Shown here: positions 23,495-31,239 of the stretch, in pieces
Numbering within the stretch: the stretch's first letter is position 1
Layout of the letters: the number at the start of each line of letters is the position of its first letter
Assembly: GCA_002428325.1 (NCBI GenBank)
Contig: DIVR01000011.1
Coordinates: 1-36,441, forward strand
Direction: 5' to 3'
DNA from: a bacterium UBP4_UBA6127
GTDB lineage: Bacteria > UBP4 > UBA4092
Length of the DNA stretch: 36,441 nt
Notes under the pieces: model-generated
What the model was told of the DNA's origin: nothing
Database searches by the model: none
Seen by the model: the letters and a program-made list of their open reading frames with translations, nothing else
Program-made: the position numbers and the translations under genes

Positions 23495-24355
23495 ATGCTG
23501 GAAAATATTAGAGATTATATCTTTCCCAAAACGATAGAAGCGGCGGTACGCCGAATGTATCAAGGTGCTCCGGGGTCTTCGATTCCGTTTACCGGTTCCA
23601 TAGATCTGGTATATCCCCTAATGACGCAAGCCGAGACATTGCTTGATATCAGCCGGCTGGGTCTGGACCAGATTACCCAGAAGGGCCATAAAATCCATAT
23701 CGGGGGGACAGTCAGTTTTCAGCAGATCAAAGAATCTTCTCTGCTGCAGGATTGCCTGGAAGGGATGATTCCCAAAGCTGCCAGTATATATGCTTCTCGG
23801 GGCCAACGAAATATTACCAACCTGCATGATACTCTCATTTCCGGAACCAATTATTTTGATTTATTGACGGTCCTGGTGGTTCTGGAATCCAAGATTCACT
23901 TACATGGAAAAACACGCCGGATACTGTTTCTTGAAAAAGCCCTGAAAAATGGTGTGGGACATGGAGTTGGGGATGAGATTGTCCGGGAACTCTCTTTTAT
24001 AAAACCCCGGGGGAGATGGAAATCCTCTCTGCAGCGGGTGGCGGTTTTGGATTCGGACCTTTCGATACTCAGTGTGGCTGTGATGCTAAAAGGCAACCGC
24101 AAGAATTGTTCGGAAATCAGGATAGCCATCGGCAGTGGGATTACTCATCCCAGCCGATTTCCTGATGTGGAAAAATACCTGGCTGGGAAACCTCTGAAAA
24201 CAGCTGTGTTGAAAGAGGCCGGCTCTCTTGTTTCTCAGGCCATAGAGCCGCTGGACGACCTGCGGGCTTCTGATGAATATCGCCGGGAGATGGCGGCCGT
24301 GCTTCTTGAAAAGGCTGTGGAAGATTGTTTGAAAAAAGGAGATTCCACCCGATGA
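23495..24355 (+). CDS. FAD-binding-type subunit of molybdenum hydroxylase, altered flavin loops
   Basis: A 286-residue protein with the layout of the CoxM/XdhB FAD subunit: an N-terminal lobe (FPKTIEAAVRRMYQ), the central lobe, and the C-terminal CO_deh_flav_C region (EIRIAIGSGITHPSRF, LDDLRASDEYRREMAAVLLEKA). The two loops that hold FAD differ from the usual. AGGTDL is replaced by FTGSIDL (residues 32-38), and the TIGGN loop by ITNLHDTLISGTNYFD (107-122). Flavin binding is thus uncertain; the E. coli YgfM branch may be the closest relative. GGGCC/AAAGG-like bases precede the ATG at 23495 but no strong ribosome site. The stop overlaps the next gene by ATGA. Confidence 0.72.
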   Translation: MLENIRDYIFPKTIEAAVRRMYQGAPGSSIPFTGSIDLVYPLMTQAETLLDISRLGLDQITQKGHKIHIGGTVSFQQIKESSLLQDCLEGMIPKAASIYASRGQRNITNLHDTLISGTNYFDLLTVLVVLESKIHLHGKTRRILFLEKALKNGVGHGVGDEIVRELSFIKPRGRWKSSLQRVAVLDSDLSILSVAVMLKGNRKNCSEIRIAIGSGITHPSRFPDVEKYLAGKPLKTAVLKEAGSLVSQAIEPLDDLRASDEYRREMAAVLLEKAVEDCLKKGDSTR

Positions 24356-24849
24356 AACTGAAATTGCAAATCAATGGCATTACAAAAACTTATGAAGTGG
24401 CCCCTCATGTTACCCTGTTGAATTTTCTGCGAAGCCAGGGGTATCATGGACCCAAGAGCGGATGTGGAAACGGGGATTGCGGCGCCTGTGAGATTCTCCT
24501 GAATGGTAAACCGGTTAATTCCTGTTTAGTGTTGGCGGCCCATTGTGAGGGTGGTTCCATCCTTACGATTGAGGGGTTGGGAAATCCTGATAACCTGCAT
24601 CCTGTGCAGGAAGCCTTTTTGGAGGTGGCAGCCGCCCAATGCGGTTATTGCACTCCCGGTTTGATATTGTCGGCCTATGCCCTTTTGATGGAGAATCCTG
24701 AGCCGGAAGAATCAGAAATCCGGGAAGCTTTAGCAGGGAATCTTTGCCGATGCACCGGTTATGTGAAACCTGTGGAAGCTGTCCAAAAGGCGGCCCAGAT
24801 GATGAAGAAGAAAGCGGTTTCCCGGAAAGAAACCGAGTCTATAGGATGA
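24352..24849 (+). CDS. 2Fe-2S subunit of molybdenum hydroxylase
   Basis: A 165-residue iron-sulfur subunit of the CoxS/XdhC type that relays electrons from the molybdenum site. The plant-type cluster has C38, C43, C46 and C58 (SGCGNGDCGACEILLNG); the second, helical-domain cluster has C97, C100, C132 and C134 (QCGYCTPG and GNLCRCTGY). All eight ligands are present. The frame is open further upstream, but the ATG at 24352, which overlaps the previous stop as ATGA, begins the normal sequence MKLKLQINGI. The last 15 residues are a polar extension. It is cotranscribed with the FAD-type subunit and precedes the kinase gene by 16 nt. Confidence 0.93.
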   Translation: MKLKLQINGITKTYEVAPHVTLLNFLRSQGYHGPKSGCGNGDCGACEILLNGKPVNSCLVLAAHCEGGSILTIEGLGNPDNLHPVQEAFLEVAAAQCGYCTPGLILSAYALLMENPEPEESEIREALAGNLCRCTGYVKPVEAVQKAAQMMKKKAVSRKETESIG

Positions 24850-24865
24850 ATCCGGAAACAAAAAA

Positions 24866-26080
24866 ATGATTCAAACCCGCCATCATAGTTATAAAGCGGT
24901 GGTCGCCGGGCATATCTGTCTTGATATCATCCCGGAGATGGGGGAGATGCCATTAAAATCCCCGGGGGATTTTTATCAGCCGGGGACCCTTCGCTTGATT
25001 GGCAAATCCCATCTTTCTACCGGCGGCGCTGTTTCCAACACCGGATTATCTTTATTGAAGCTGGGGATTGATGCCACCTTGATGGGGAAAGTCGGAGAAG
25101 ATTCTTTCGGCAGGATTATCCGGGATATTCTTCGGGACCAATGGGGGCTGACTCAGGGGATGGTTTCAGTCAAAGATGAAACTACGGCCTATACCCTGGT
25201 TCTGACTCCGGGGAATTATGACCGGATGTTTCTGCATCATCCGGGGGCGAACCAGACCTATTGTTCGGCGGATATCGATTATGAAAAAGTAGCTCAATCG
25301 GATTTATTCCATTTCGGGTATCCTCCTTTGATGGATAAAATCTTTGCCAATGAAGGCAAAGAACTGGCAGAGATATTCAAACGAGTCAAAGAAATGGAAG
25401 TAACCACTTCCCTGGATATGGCATACCCCGACCCTGAAAGCCCTGCCGGGAGGGCCGACTGGCAAACGATTCTGAAACATCTTCTTCCCTGGGTCGATAT
25501 CTTCCTTCCCAGTTATGAAGAAATCCTTTCCATGCTCCATCCTCAAAGAGCTATCCAAGCCCGACTGGCTGGATTCCCAATGAATCCCGAGGAAGATTCT
25601 TTTATTCATGAAGTTACCGGGCTGGCGGAAGAACTATTGGAAATGGGAGTCAAAATCGCCGGGATAAAATGCGGCACCAGCGGGATTTACCTGCGAACCG
25701 CTTCCCGGGAAAAACTGGAATCCATGGTTCGGCCCGGGTTCTGGAATCCTTCCCAATGGGGGGAGATGGAACGATGGGAACCTCCCTATCGGGCAGAATG
25801 TTTTGTGAACGCTAATGGGTCAGGAGATGCGGCGATAGCCGGATTCCTGGCGGCTTATTTGCGGGGAGAATCGTTAAGCTCTGCTCTCCATTATGCCTCG
25901 GCGGCCGGAGCCTGTAATGTAACGAAGGCGGATACTCTTTCCGGCATCAAAAACTGGGAAGAGACAACCCTCTTGATTAATGAGGGTTGGGAGAAATCAC
26001 CTTTTCGAATAAATCATTCTGGTTGGAAAGAAAGAGAGGGAGGCCAATGGGCCGGCTCTCAGGATAAGAGTTTTGATTGA
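24866..26080 (+). CDS. PfkB-family carbohydrate/nucleoside kinase
   Basis: A 404-residue kinase of the ribokinase/PfkB family. The substrate-side motif is STGGAVSNTGLSLLKLG (residues 51-67), and the ATP-side motif NANGSGDAAIAGFLAAYL (315-332) gives the catalytic base D321 and the anion hole. It is about 90 residues longer than ribokinase, with inserts near 150-250 and an extended C-terminus (SPFRINHSGWKEREGG). It lies inside the molybdenum hydroxylase operon, 16 nt after the 2Fe-2S gene and 62 nt before the large subunit. A nucleoside or sugar kinase here would fit purine nucleoside breakdown, but the sugar cannot be read from the sequence. Confidence 0.85.
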   Translation: MIQTRHHSYKAVVAGHICLDIIPEMGEMPLKSPGDFYQPGTLRLIGKSHLSTGGAVSNTGLSLLKLGIDATLMGKVGEDSFGRIIRDILRDQWGLTQGMVSVKDETTAYTLVLTPGNYDRMFLHHPGANQTYCSADIDYEKVAQSDLFHFGYPPLMDKIFANEGKELAEIFKRVKEMEVTTSLDMAYPDPESPAGRADWQTILKHLLPWVDIFLPSYEEILSMLHPQRAIQARLAGFPMNPEEDSFIHEVTGLAEELLEMGVKIAGIKCGTSGIYLRTASREKLESMVRPGFWNPSQWGEMERWEPPYRAECFVNANGSGDAAIAGFLAAYLRGESLSSALHYASAAGACNVTKADTLSGIKNWEETTLLINEGWEKSPFRINHSGWKEREGGQWAGSQDKSFD

Positions 26081-26142
26081 AGTGGATGAAGAATGAGGCC
26101 AGGGTAAGACTGGAATCGCTATTTCATTGAAGGAGCCTGATT

Positions 26143-28461
26143 ATGGCAAGGGATAACAATAAGACTCAGGTGGTGGGACATAGTCCCCGTAAGGTGGATG
26201 GGGTGGGTCTGGTAACCGGGACCGCCCAATATGTGGATGATATCAAAATCCAGGGAATGTTGTATGCAGGGATTCTGACCAGTCCTCATGCTCATGCCCG
26301 AATCAAGGAGATTGATATATCCGCCGCCGAAAAACTTCCCGGGGTCATGATGATATTGACTTACCAAAACACTCCCAGAGTTCCCCACACTACAGCAGGC
26401 CAGGGGTTTCCTGAACCCTCTCCTTATGATTCTTACATGTTTGATTCCAAAGTCCGATATGTGGGAGACCGGGTGGCCTGTGTGGCCGCTGAATCAGAAA
26501 CTGCCTGCCGGCATGCCCTGAAGAAAATCAAAGTGGAATATGAGCTTCTGCCAGCTATCTTGGACCCTCGGAAATCCGTTGAGGAGAATGCCCCGGTCAT
26601 CCATGATGAGAAAGACAGTTCAGGAATCCATGACGCATCCAGGAATATTGCCGCCCATTATGAAGCGGAGCTGGGAGCGGTGGATAAAGCCTTATCGAAA
26701 TCCGATATCAAAGTCGAAGGGGAATTCAGGGTCCAGTATGCCCAGCATTGCCCCATTGAACCCCATGTAACCATCAGTTATCTTGATGATAGAAACAGGA
26801 TAGTGATTCGAACCAGCACCCAGGTGCCTTTCCACTGCCGACGGATTGTGGCCCAATGCCTGCAGATCCCGGAGCAGAAAATTCGTGTAATCAAACCTCG
26901 GATCGGGGGAGCCTTTGGCGCCAAGCAGGAAATATTGCTGGAAGATTTATGCGCCTATATCACCCTGAAGACCCGGCGGCCGGTCCGAATCAAATATTCC
27001 CGGAAAGAAGAATTCATCTCTTCCCGGACTCGGCATCCCATGATAGTGAAAATGAAAATCGGCGCCAATAAAGATGGCAGCCTTCAGGCGATGGACCAGG
27101 ATGTTCTGAGCAATACCGGCGCTTATGGAAGCCACAGCCTGACCGTACTGACCAATGTCGGTTCCAAAACGCTGCCTTTATACTGGTGTGACAATATCCG
27201 GTTCCGGGGCAGCGCCGTCTATACCAATATGCCGGTGGCCGGAGCCTACCGGGGATATGGCGGAACCCAGGGTTCTTATGCCCTTCAGGTCCTGATGGAT
27301 GAACTGGCGGAAAAGTTAAAAATAGATGTGCTGGACCTTCAGAGGAAATGGCATATCCGGTTAGGGCAGACCCATCCCATGTCGGCGGCTTTAGGGGAGG
27401 GGAAAGAAGGCCATGAAAATCCTATCCATTCCTGCGGGCTGGATGCTTGTATGGAATTAGGGGCGGAAGCCATCGGCTGGAAAGAAAAACGCAATCAGGC
27501 CAAAAAAGGCAGATTCCGAAGAGGGGTAGGCATGGCAGCCCTGATGCAGGGTTCCGGTATCCCGAATATCGATATGGGGGCAGCCCGAATCAAAATGAAT
27601 GAAGATGGGTCTTTTCATTTGTTCATGGGAGCCACTGATTTAGGCACCGGCAGCGATACCATCCTGGCCCAGATTGCGGCGGAGACCCTGGGGGTCCCGG
27701 TCGAGAAAATCCTGGTTTATTCTTCCGATACCGATATGACACCTTTTGATGTGGGGGCCTATGCCTCCAGTACCACTTATATCTCAGGCGGAGCGGTCCA
27801 TAAGGCGGCCCTCGATTGCCGGACTAAAATATTACAGGTGGCTGGAGAAATATTGGGAGGAGACCCGGCATCCCTGAAGGTGGAAAATGGGGTGGTAACG
27901 GCTGCAAATGGGAAGAAGACATCGTATGATAAGATTTGCCAGCGGGCTTTATATTCCCGAAATCAGTTTCAGATTGAAGGGATAGGGTCCCATACTTCCC
28001 CGGTTTCACCTCCCCCGTTTGCGTCTCATTTTGCCGAAGTGGAAGTGGATATGGAGACCGGGAAACTTCGGGTCCTGGATTATGTGGCGGCTTGTGATTG
28101 CGGAGTGGCTATCCATCCTAAAATGGCGGAAGGCCAGGTGGAAGGTTCGGTGGCCAATGGGATAGGGTATGCCTTATCCGAGAGCCTTTATTTTGATGAG
28201 CATGGCCGATGCCTGAATCCCAGTTTCTTTGATTATAAAATCCTGACTTCCCTGGAAACCGGATGTATCAGGGCTATCCTGGTTCCCACCTATGAACCCA
28301 ATGGGCCTTATGGGGCTAAGTCAGTAGCTGAAATCAATATTAACGGGCCCATCCCGGCGATAGCCAATGCGGTCTATAATGCCTGCGGGATTCGGCTTTA
28401 TCAGACTCCTTTCACCCCGGAATCGGTCTGGCGTTCCCTTAAGGAGGCTGGAAAAATCTAA
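26143..28461 (+). CDS. Molybdopterin subunit of xanthine dehydrogenase-family enzyme
   Basis: A 772-residue catalytic subunit of the XdhA/CoxL family. It binds molybdopterin cytosine dinucleotide and hydroxylates a substrate at molybdenum. Landmarks: RIGGAFGAKQE (253-263), GAYRGYGGTQG (367-377), where the first arginine is the one XDH uses on purines, MGATDLGTGSDTILAQIAAE (495-514) for cofactor binding, and the active-site glutamate E730 in GPYGAKSVAEININGP. The CODH mark AYRCSFR is absent, so it is not a carbon monoxide dehydrogenase. AAGGAG precedes the ATG by 7 nt. Xanthine or another purine is the most likely substrate, but related anaerobe enzymes act on nicotinate and others. Confidence 0.9.
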   Translation: MARDNNKTQVVGHSPRKVDGVGLVTGTAQYVDDIKIQGMLYAGILTSPHAHARIKEIDISAAEKLPGVMMILTYQNTPRVPHTTAGQGFPEPSPYDSYMFDSKVRYVGDRVACVAAESETACRHALKKIKVEYELLPAILDPRKSVEENAPVIHDEKDSSGIHDASRNIAAHYEAELGAVDKALSKSDIKVEGEFRVQYAQHCPIEPHVTISYLDDRNRIVIRTSTQVPFHCRRIVAQCLQIPEQKIRVIKPRIGGAFGAKQEILLEDLCAYITLKTRRPVRIKYSRKEEFISSRTRHPMIVKMKIGANKDGSLQAMDQDVLSNTGAYGSHSLTVLTNVGSKTLPLYWCDNIRFRGSAVYTNMPVAGAYRGYGGTQGSYALQVLMDELAEKLKIDVLDLQRKWHIRLGQTHPMSAALGEGKEGHENPIHSCGLDACMELGAEAIGWKEKRNQAKKGRFRRGVGMAALMQGSGIPNIDMGAARIKMNEDGSFHLFMGATDLGTGSDTILAQIAAETLGVPVEKILVYSSDTDMTPFDVGAYASSTTYISGGAVHKAALDCRTKILQVAGEILGGDPASLKVENGVVTAANGKKTSYDKICQRALYSRNQFQIEGIGSHTSPVSPPPFASHFAEVEVDMETGKLRVLDYVAACDCGVAIHPKMAEGQVEGSVANGIGYALSESLYFDEHGRCLNPSFFDYKILTSLETGCIRAILVPTYEPNGPYGAKSVAEININGPIPAIANAVYNACGIRLYQTPFTPESVWRSLKEAGKI

Positions 28462-28522
28462 TTCCTTTCCCCCTGATTATTTTTGTATTAAAAAGGTTGG
28501 AATCTGTTTTTCTAAACGGTTT

Positions 28523-28555
28523 GGGACCCAGGCTGATGTCATCAGCCTGGGTCCC
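28523..28555. terminator. 33-bp perfect inverted repeat between convergent genes
   Basis: GGGACCCAGGCTGATG, one central T, and its exact reverse complement. It lies between the molybdenum hydroxylase operon and the convergent MFS gene, so a shared transcription end is likely. No T-run follows on either strand, so it is not a textbook intrinsic terminator. Confidence 0.55.
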
Positions 28556-28638
28556 TCTGCGTTAAGAGGATGAAACGGATTATGAAAATGGTTCGAGGGA
28601 TATGGGAATCCCTAAGAAGGTTTGTCTGTCTTTCGGGA

Positions 28639-29898
28639 TTAAACAGGAGTTCCATCTTTTTTATTTTTATTCAGGATCCAGAAGAAACATAAAAAGGCGA
28701 TAAATGGAAATAAAGTGGCGGAGAAAATACCGGTTCTCAATCCCAGCTGTTCAGGGGATAACCCGGTAAGTTTTGCCAGAGGCAGGAACCAGGACAGCTG
28801 CTGGGATTTATCGGTAATAAATCCAACTGACCAGGGACCGATGGAGGCGCCGATATCCCCTCCGGCAGCCAGGATAGCAAAAAGCCAGGCGCCCGCCATG
28901 GGATATTTCCGGGAGGCCAGCAGCAGGGTCCCCGGCCAAAGGAGGCTGACCGCCAATCCGCAGATAGCACAGGCTATGAGGGATACGGAGGAATAAGGAG
29001 AAAGGGCTACGGTAAAATAACAGAGGATTGCCAGGATGGAGCCGAGGATGAGGGCTTTATTGATATTGAGTTTGCTGCCCATGGAACCAAAATAGACCCT
29101 GCCGATACCCATCATCATGGCAAACATGCACATTCCGGCCGTATCTCCGATGATTTTGGGGATTTGCATACCCTTTTCCATAAAGGCTGAGGACCATTGG
29201 GAGATAGTGGCTTCTGAGGCTCCTCCAAAGGCAATCCCGAAAAAGGCCATAATAAAAAAAGGTTTCCAAATCAGTTCGCTCATTCCAATCCTGTCTTTTT
29301 CCGGGATAGCCGGAGCCAGAGGGACTTTCAGGAACATGAAGAAATTGGCCAGGGGAACCAGGGTCCAGAAAAGGATAATCAGGGGCCAGAAGGTCCTGCC
29401 GAAAAGGAAAATCAATAAGGTGGTTACCAGGACTACGGTAACCTGTCCCCAGGAATAGAATGAATGCAGGACTGTCATGGCCGTGGTTTTTTCTTCAGTC
29501 GGGATGGAATTGATGATGGGGCTTAACAATAATTCCAGAAGTCCCCCGGAACTGGAGAAGATGATGGTCCCGATGACAAAACCGGTATAGGGATGGGAAA
29601 AAAGCTGAGGAGTGAAAGCAAAAATCAGAAAACCCAAAGCGGCCAACAGAGGGGTGGCAACGATAAAGGGCCTGAACCCATATTTATCTACCACACCGCT
29701 GAAGGCAATATCACAGGTTACCTGGGTCATGAAATTAATCAGGATCAAGAGGCCCAGCTGTTCGAACGAAAACCCAAACTCTTCCCTGAGAGGAATGAAT
29801 AAAATAGGGGTCAGGTTGATGACAATCGACTGGACAAAATTCCCCACATAACAGGCCAATATGGTTGATTTATAAGAGATGGGTTGAGGAGAGGGCAT
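28639..29898 (-). CDS. MFS transporter
   Basis: A 419-residue major facilitator with twelve spans. The N-terminal half has NFMTQVTCDIAFSGVVDKYGFRP, the loop 2-3 region of the family, and both halves have glycine-rich odd helices (IIFSSSGGLLELLLSPIIN; ICGLAVSLLWPGTLLLASRKYP). It resembles the fucose/sugar-permease-like group (FucP/YbjJ-type) more than drug exporters, but no substrate motif decides this. The gene follows the DUF169 gene by 9 nt on the same strand and so is in its operon. It faces the molybdenum hydroxylase operon tail to tail across a 33-bp inverted repeat. Confidence 0.85.
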   Translation of the reverse strand: MPSPQPISYKSTILACYVGNFVQSIVINLTPILFIPLREEFGFSFEQLGLLILINFMTQVTCDIAFSGVVDKYGFRPFIVATPLLAALGFLIFAFTPQLFSHPYTGFVIGTIIFSSSGGLLELLLSPIINSIPTEEKTTAMTVLHSFYSWGQVTVVLVTTLLIFLFGRTFWPLIILFWTLVPLANFFMFLKVPLAPAIPEKDRIGMSELIWKPFFIMAFFGIAFGGASEATISQWSSAFMEKGMQIPKIIGDTAGMCMFAMMMGIGRVYFGSMGSKLNINKALILGSILAILCYFTVALSPYSSVSLIACAICGLAVSLLWPGTLLLASRKYPMAGAWLFAILAAGGDIGASIGPWSVGFITDKSQQLSWFLPLAKLTGLSPEQLGLRTGIFSATLFPFIAFLCFFWILNKNKKDGTPV

Positions 29899-29907
29899 GA
29901 TAAATAT

Positions 29908-30648
29908 TTATTGGTTGTCCATTCTCTGTTGGATCTTTTGCCAATCTTTCCTTTCCAGGAAAGAACCGGGGATATTGGCTTCCATCTCCCGGAAGAATTG
30001 GAATGGAACCGTGAAGGCAAGATGGTCTTTATCAACCATGGGCCGGACGGTTACATCCAGCAATCCCACAATGGCCCGGGGCCTTTCTTTCCGGGATTCA
30101 TGGTAAGGCATCAGGAAGAGGGTCTGGCATCCGGCGCCGAAAGGTATCCGGACCCGGTCTTCTCCTTTTGCTTCATAATTGGCAAGGACAGTCAGAGCCG
30201 AGAGCTGGTCAACATTCACATAGAAAGAGACGAGAACCGGTTTTTCTGTGGCAAGGTCCACCTGCTCAAGGGGTTTCATTACCACATAATCATAAGGGAT
30301 ATCGGTGATCGGGAGGCTGTTCACAAAAGCCATGGCATGTTCCGGGGTCTTGAGATACCCTTCCCCTTCCCGGAACCCTTCTTTCCCGGTGGAAAGGAAA
30401 TGTTCTATCCCTCCGGGGAACCCTTCATAGGCATTGCCAAACCCCAAGCCGACCTGGCCCCCGAGGCATCCGGTGGTCTTTCGGCTGAAAACGGCTGTTT
30501 TCCCTTTGGTGACTGATTTATAAAAAGCCGCCACGCAACACCATATCCCTTCCCTGGCTTCCAGGGCTTCTTCGGGCTTCTCATTGGTAAGAATAAATGC
30601 CACCGGGGAATTATTCAGTTTTAGTACCTGGCTGAGTTGGCAATTCAT
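29908..30648 (-). CDS. DUF169-family (COG2043) protein
   Basis: A 246-residue soluble protein. It fits the uncharacterised DUF169 family: LNNSPVAFILTNEKPE near the N-terminus, C37-C38 in GIWCCVAAFYKS, then the conserved CLGGQVGLGF (C61 and glycines, 61-70), and a C-terminal half with PFGAGCQTLFLMPY. The conserved cysteines suggest metal or thiol chemistry, but no function has been established for the family that I can vouch for. GAAAGGG lies 6 nt before the ATG. It is the first gene of a two-gene operon with the MFS transporter, so the pair may act on, or respond to, the transported compound. Its promoter lies within palindrome copy 5. Confidence 0.8.
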   Translation of the reverse strand: MNCQLSQVLKLNNSPVAFILTNEKPEEALEAREGIWCCVAAFYKSVTKGKTAVFSRKTTGCLGGQVGLGFGNAYEGFPGGIEHFLSTGKEGFREGEGYLKTPEHAMAFVNSLPITDIPYDYVVMKPLEQVDLATEKPVLVSFYVNVDQLSALTVLANYEAKGEDRVRIPFGAGCQTLFLMPYHESRKERPRAIVGLLDVTVRPMVDKDHLAFTVPFQFFREMEANIPGSFLERKDWQKIQQRMDNQ

Positions 30649-30683
30649 CTGAGTCCCTTTCCTTCTTTTATCGGCTTCCTAAT

Positions 30684-30711
30684 ATTCTAAAGGAGTTTTG
30701 ACAGCTGTCAA
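30684..30711 (-). promoter_or_regulatory. Promoter of the DUF169-MFS operon
   Basis: On the minus strand TTGACA (30711-30706), 16-nt spacer, TAGAAT (30689-30684). The expected transcription start is about 30 nt before the ATG at 30648. The whole -35 box is part of palindrome copy 5, so a protein on the palindrome would exclude RNA polymerase. Confidence 0.6.
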
Positions 30712-30713
30712 AT
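30696..30713. repeat. TTTTGAC-N4-GTCAAAA palindrome, copy 5
   Basis: TTTTGAC-AGCT-GTCAAAT, one mismatch at the outer right end. It is the only copy that stands singly and the only one that clearly covers a promoter element. Confidence 0.75.
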
Positions 30714-30906
30714 AGGTTCAGTAAGACTGAGCTTTTAGAGGTTTGCTTCCCTTCATCCCATAAATGGAGTTCCTAAAACTCTATATTCCTGATTATAGGA
30801 ATGAATCTGATGATGAGAACCTTATGTTGGCGACCATGCCAAAATGACAACATGGGAGGGGAAAAACCATTGAAATGGTTTATAAGAATCTTTGTTGATC
30901 GGTATC

Positions 30907-31018
30907 CCCCGGGCTAAAGCCCGGGGTTAAGCTAGATATGTTTATCTCCAGCTATGGATTAACACCTCGATTTATCGAGTTGAATTAGAGAAATAATAAG
31001 ATAAACGGTTTTAACCGT
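30907..31018. repeat. Three REP-like short hairpins in a row
   Basis: Hairpin one (30907-30926) is CCCCGGGC-TAAA-GCCCGGGG. Hairpin two (30966-30979) is CTCGAT-TT-ATCGAG. Hairpin three (31005-31018) is ACGGTT-TT-AACCGT. All have perfect stems and tiny T/A loops with no T-run. They resemble the dispersed extragenic palindromes found in many bacteria; no REP transposase is nearby. Confidence 0.5.
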
Positions 31019-31039
31019 CCATAGAGAGGCTTACGGGGC

Positions 31040-31057
31040 TTTTGACACGTGTCAAAA
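31040..31057. repeat. TTTTGAC-N4-GTCAAAA palindrome, copy 6
   Basis: A perfect 18-bp palindrome with ACGT at its centre, 49 bp centre to centre from copy 7. Confidence 0.75.
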
Positions 31058-31088
31058 ATAATAGGTATTGAATTTATTGAGGTTAGCT

Positions 31089-31106
31089 TTTTGACGGGGG
31101 TCAAAA
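31089..31106. repeat. TTTTGAC-N4-GTCAAAA palindrome, copy 7
   Basis: Arms exact, centre GGGG. A -10-like CATAAT (31115-31120) lies 18 nt after the TTGACG within it, so it could also overlap a weak plus-strand promoter. Confidence 0.7.
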
Positions 31107-31165
31107 GAGAAGGCCATAATGGCAGTATAGGAAATAATTAAGTAAAATATATATATTAAAAAATA

Positions 31166-31194
31166 TTGACATATAATTACGATTAATATATATT
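31166..31194 (+). promoter_or_regulatory. Near-consensus promoter of the 63-aa gene
   Basis: TTGACA (31166-31171), exactly 17 nt, TATATT (31189-31194). It is the best sigma-70 type match in the window. Transcription would begin near 31201, about 39 nt before the ATG at 31240. A second TATAAT at 31209-31214 has no matching -35. Confidence 0.7.
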
Positions 31195-31201
31195 CGTAAT
31201 T
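31175..31201. promoter_or_regulatory. Inverted repeat across the -10 box, candidate operator
   Basis: AATTACGA (31175-31182) and TCGTAATT (31194-31201) are perfect 8-bp arms with 11 nt between them. They bracket the -10 box of the strong promoter, the place where a repressor would act. Confidence 0.5.
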
Positions 31202-31239
31202 TATGGTATATAATTATCTATTAAATGGGGGTAGTAATA

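Larger units (their letters stand above)
30649..31239. other. 590-base gene-free stretch with promoters and repeats
   Basis: No gene is seen. It holds the promoter of the DUF169 operon, palindrome copies 5-7, three REP-like hairpins (30907-31018), a small GCCAT-A-ATGGC palindrome (31113-31123) and the promoter of the 63-aa gene. The DNA turns strongly AT-rich from about 31107 onwards. Confidence 0.65.

Noticed and set aside
29884..30516. 210-aa plus-strand open frame opposite the DUF169 gene
   Set aside because: It is antisense to a recognisable DUF169 gene with its own promoter and ribosome site; composition is that of a shadow frame.
1127..31106. The repeated palindromes as a CRISPR array
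   Set aside because: Copies are far apart, not regularly spaced, have no unique spacers of constant length, and no cas genes are present.
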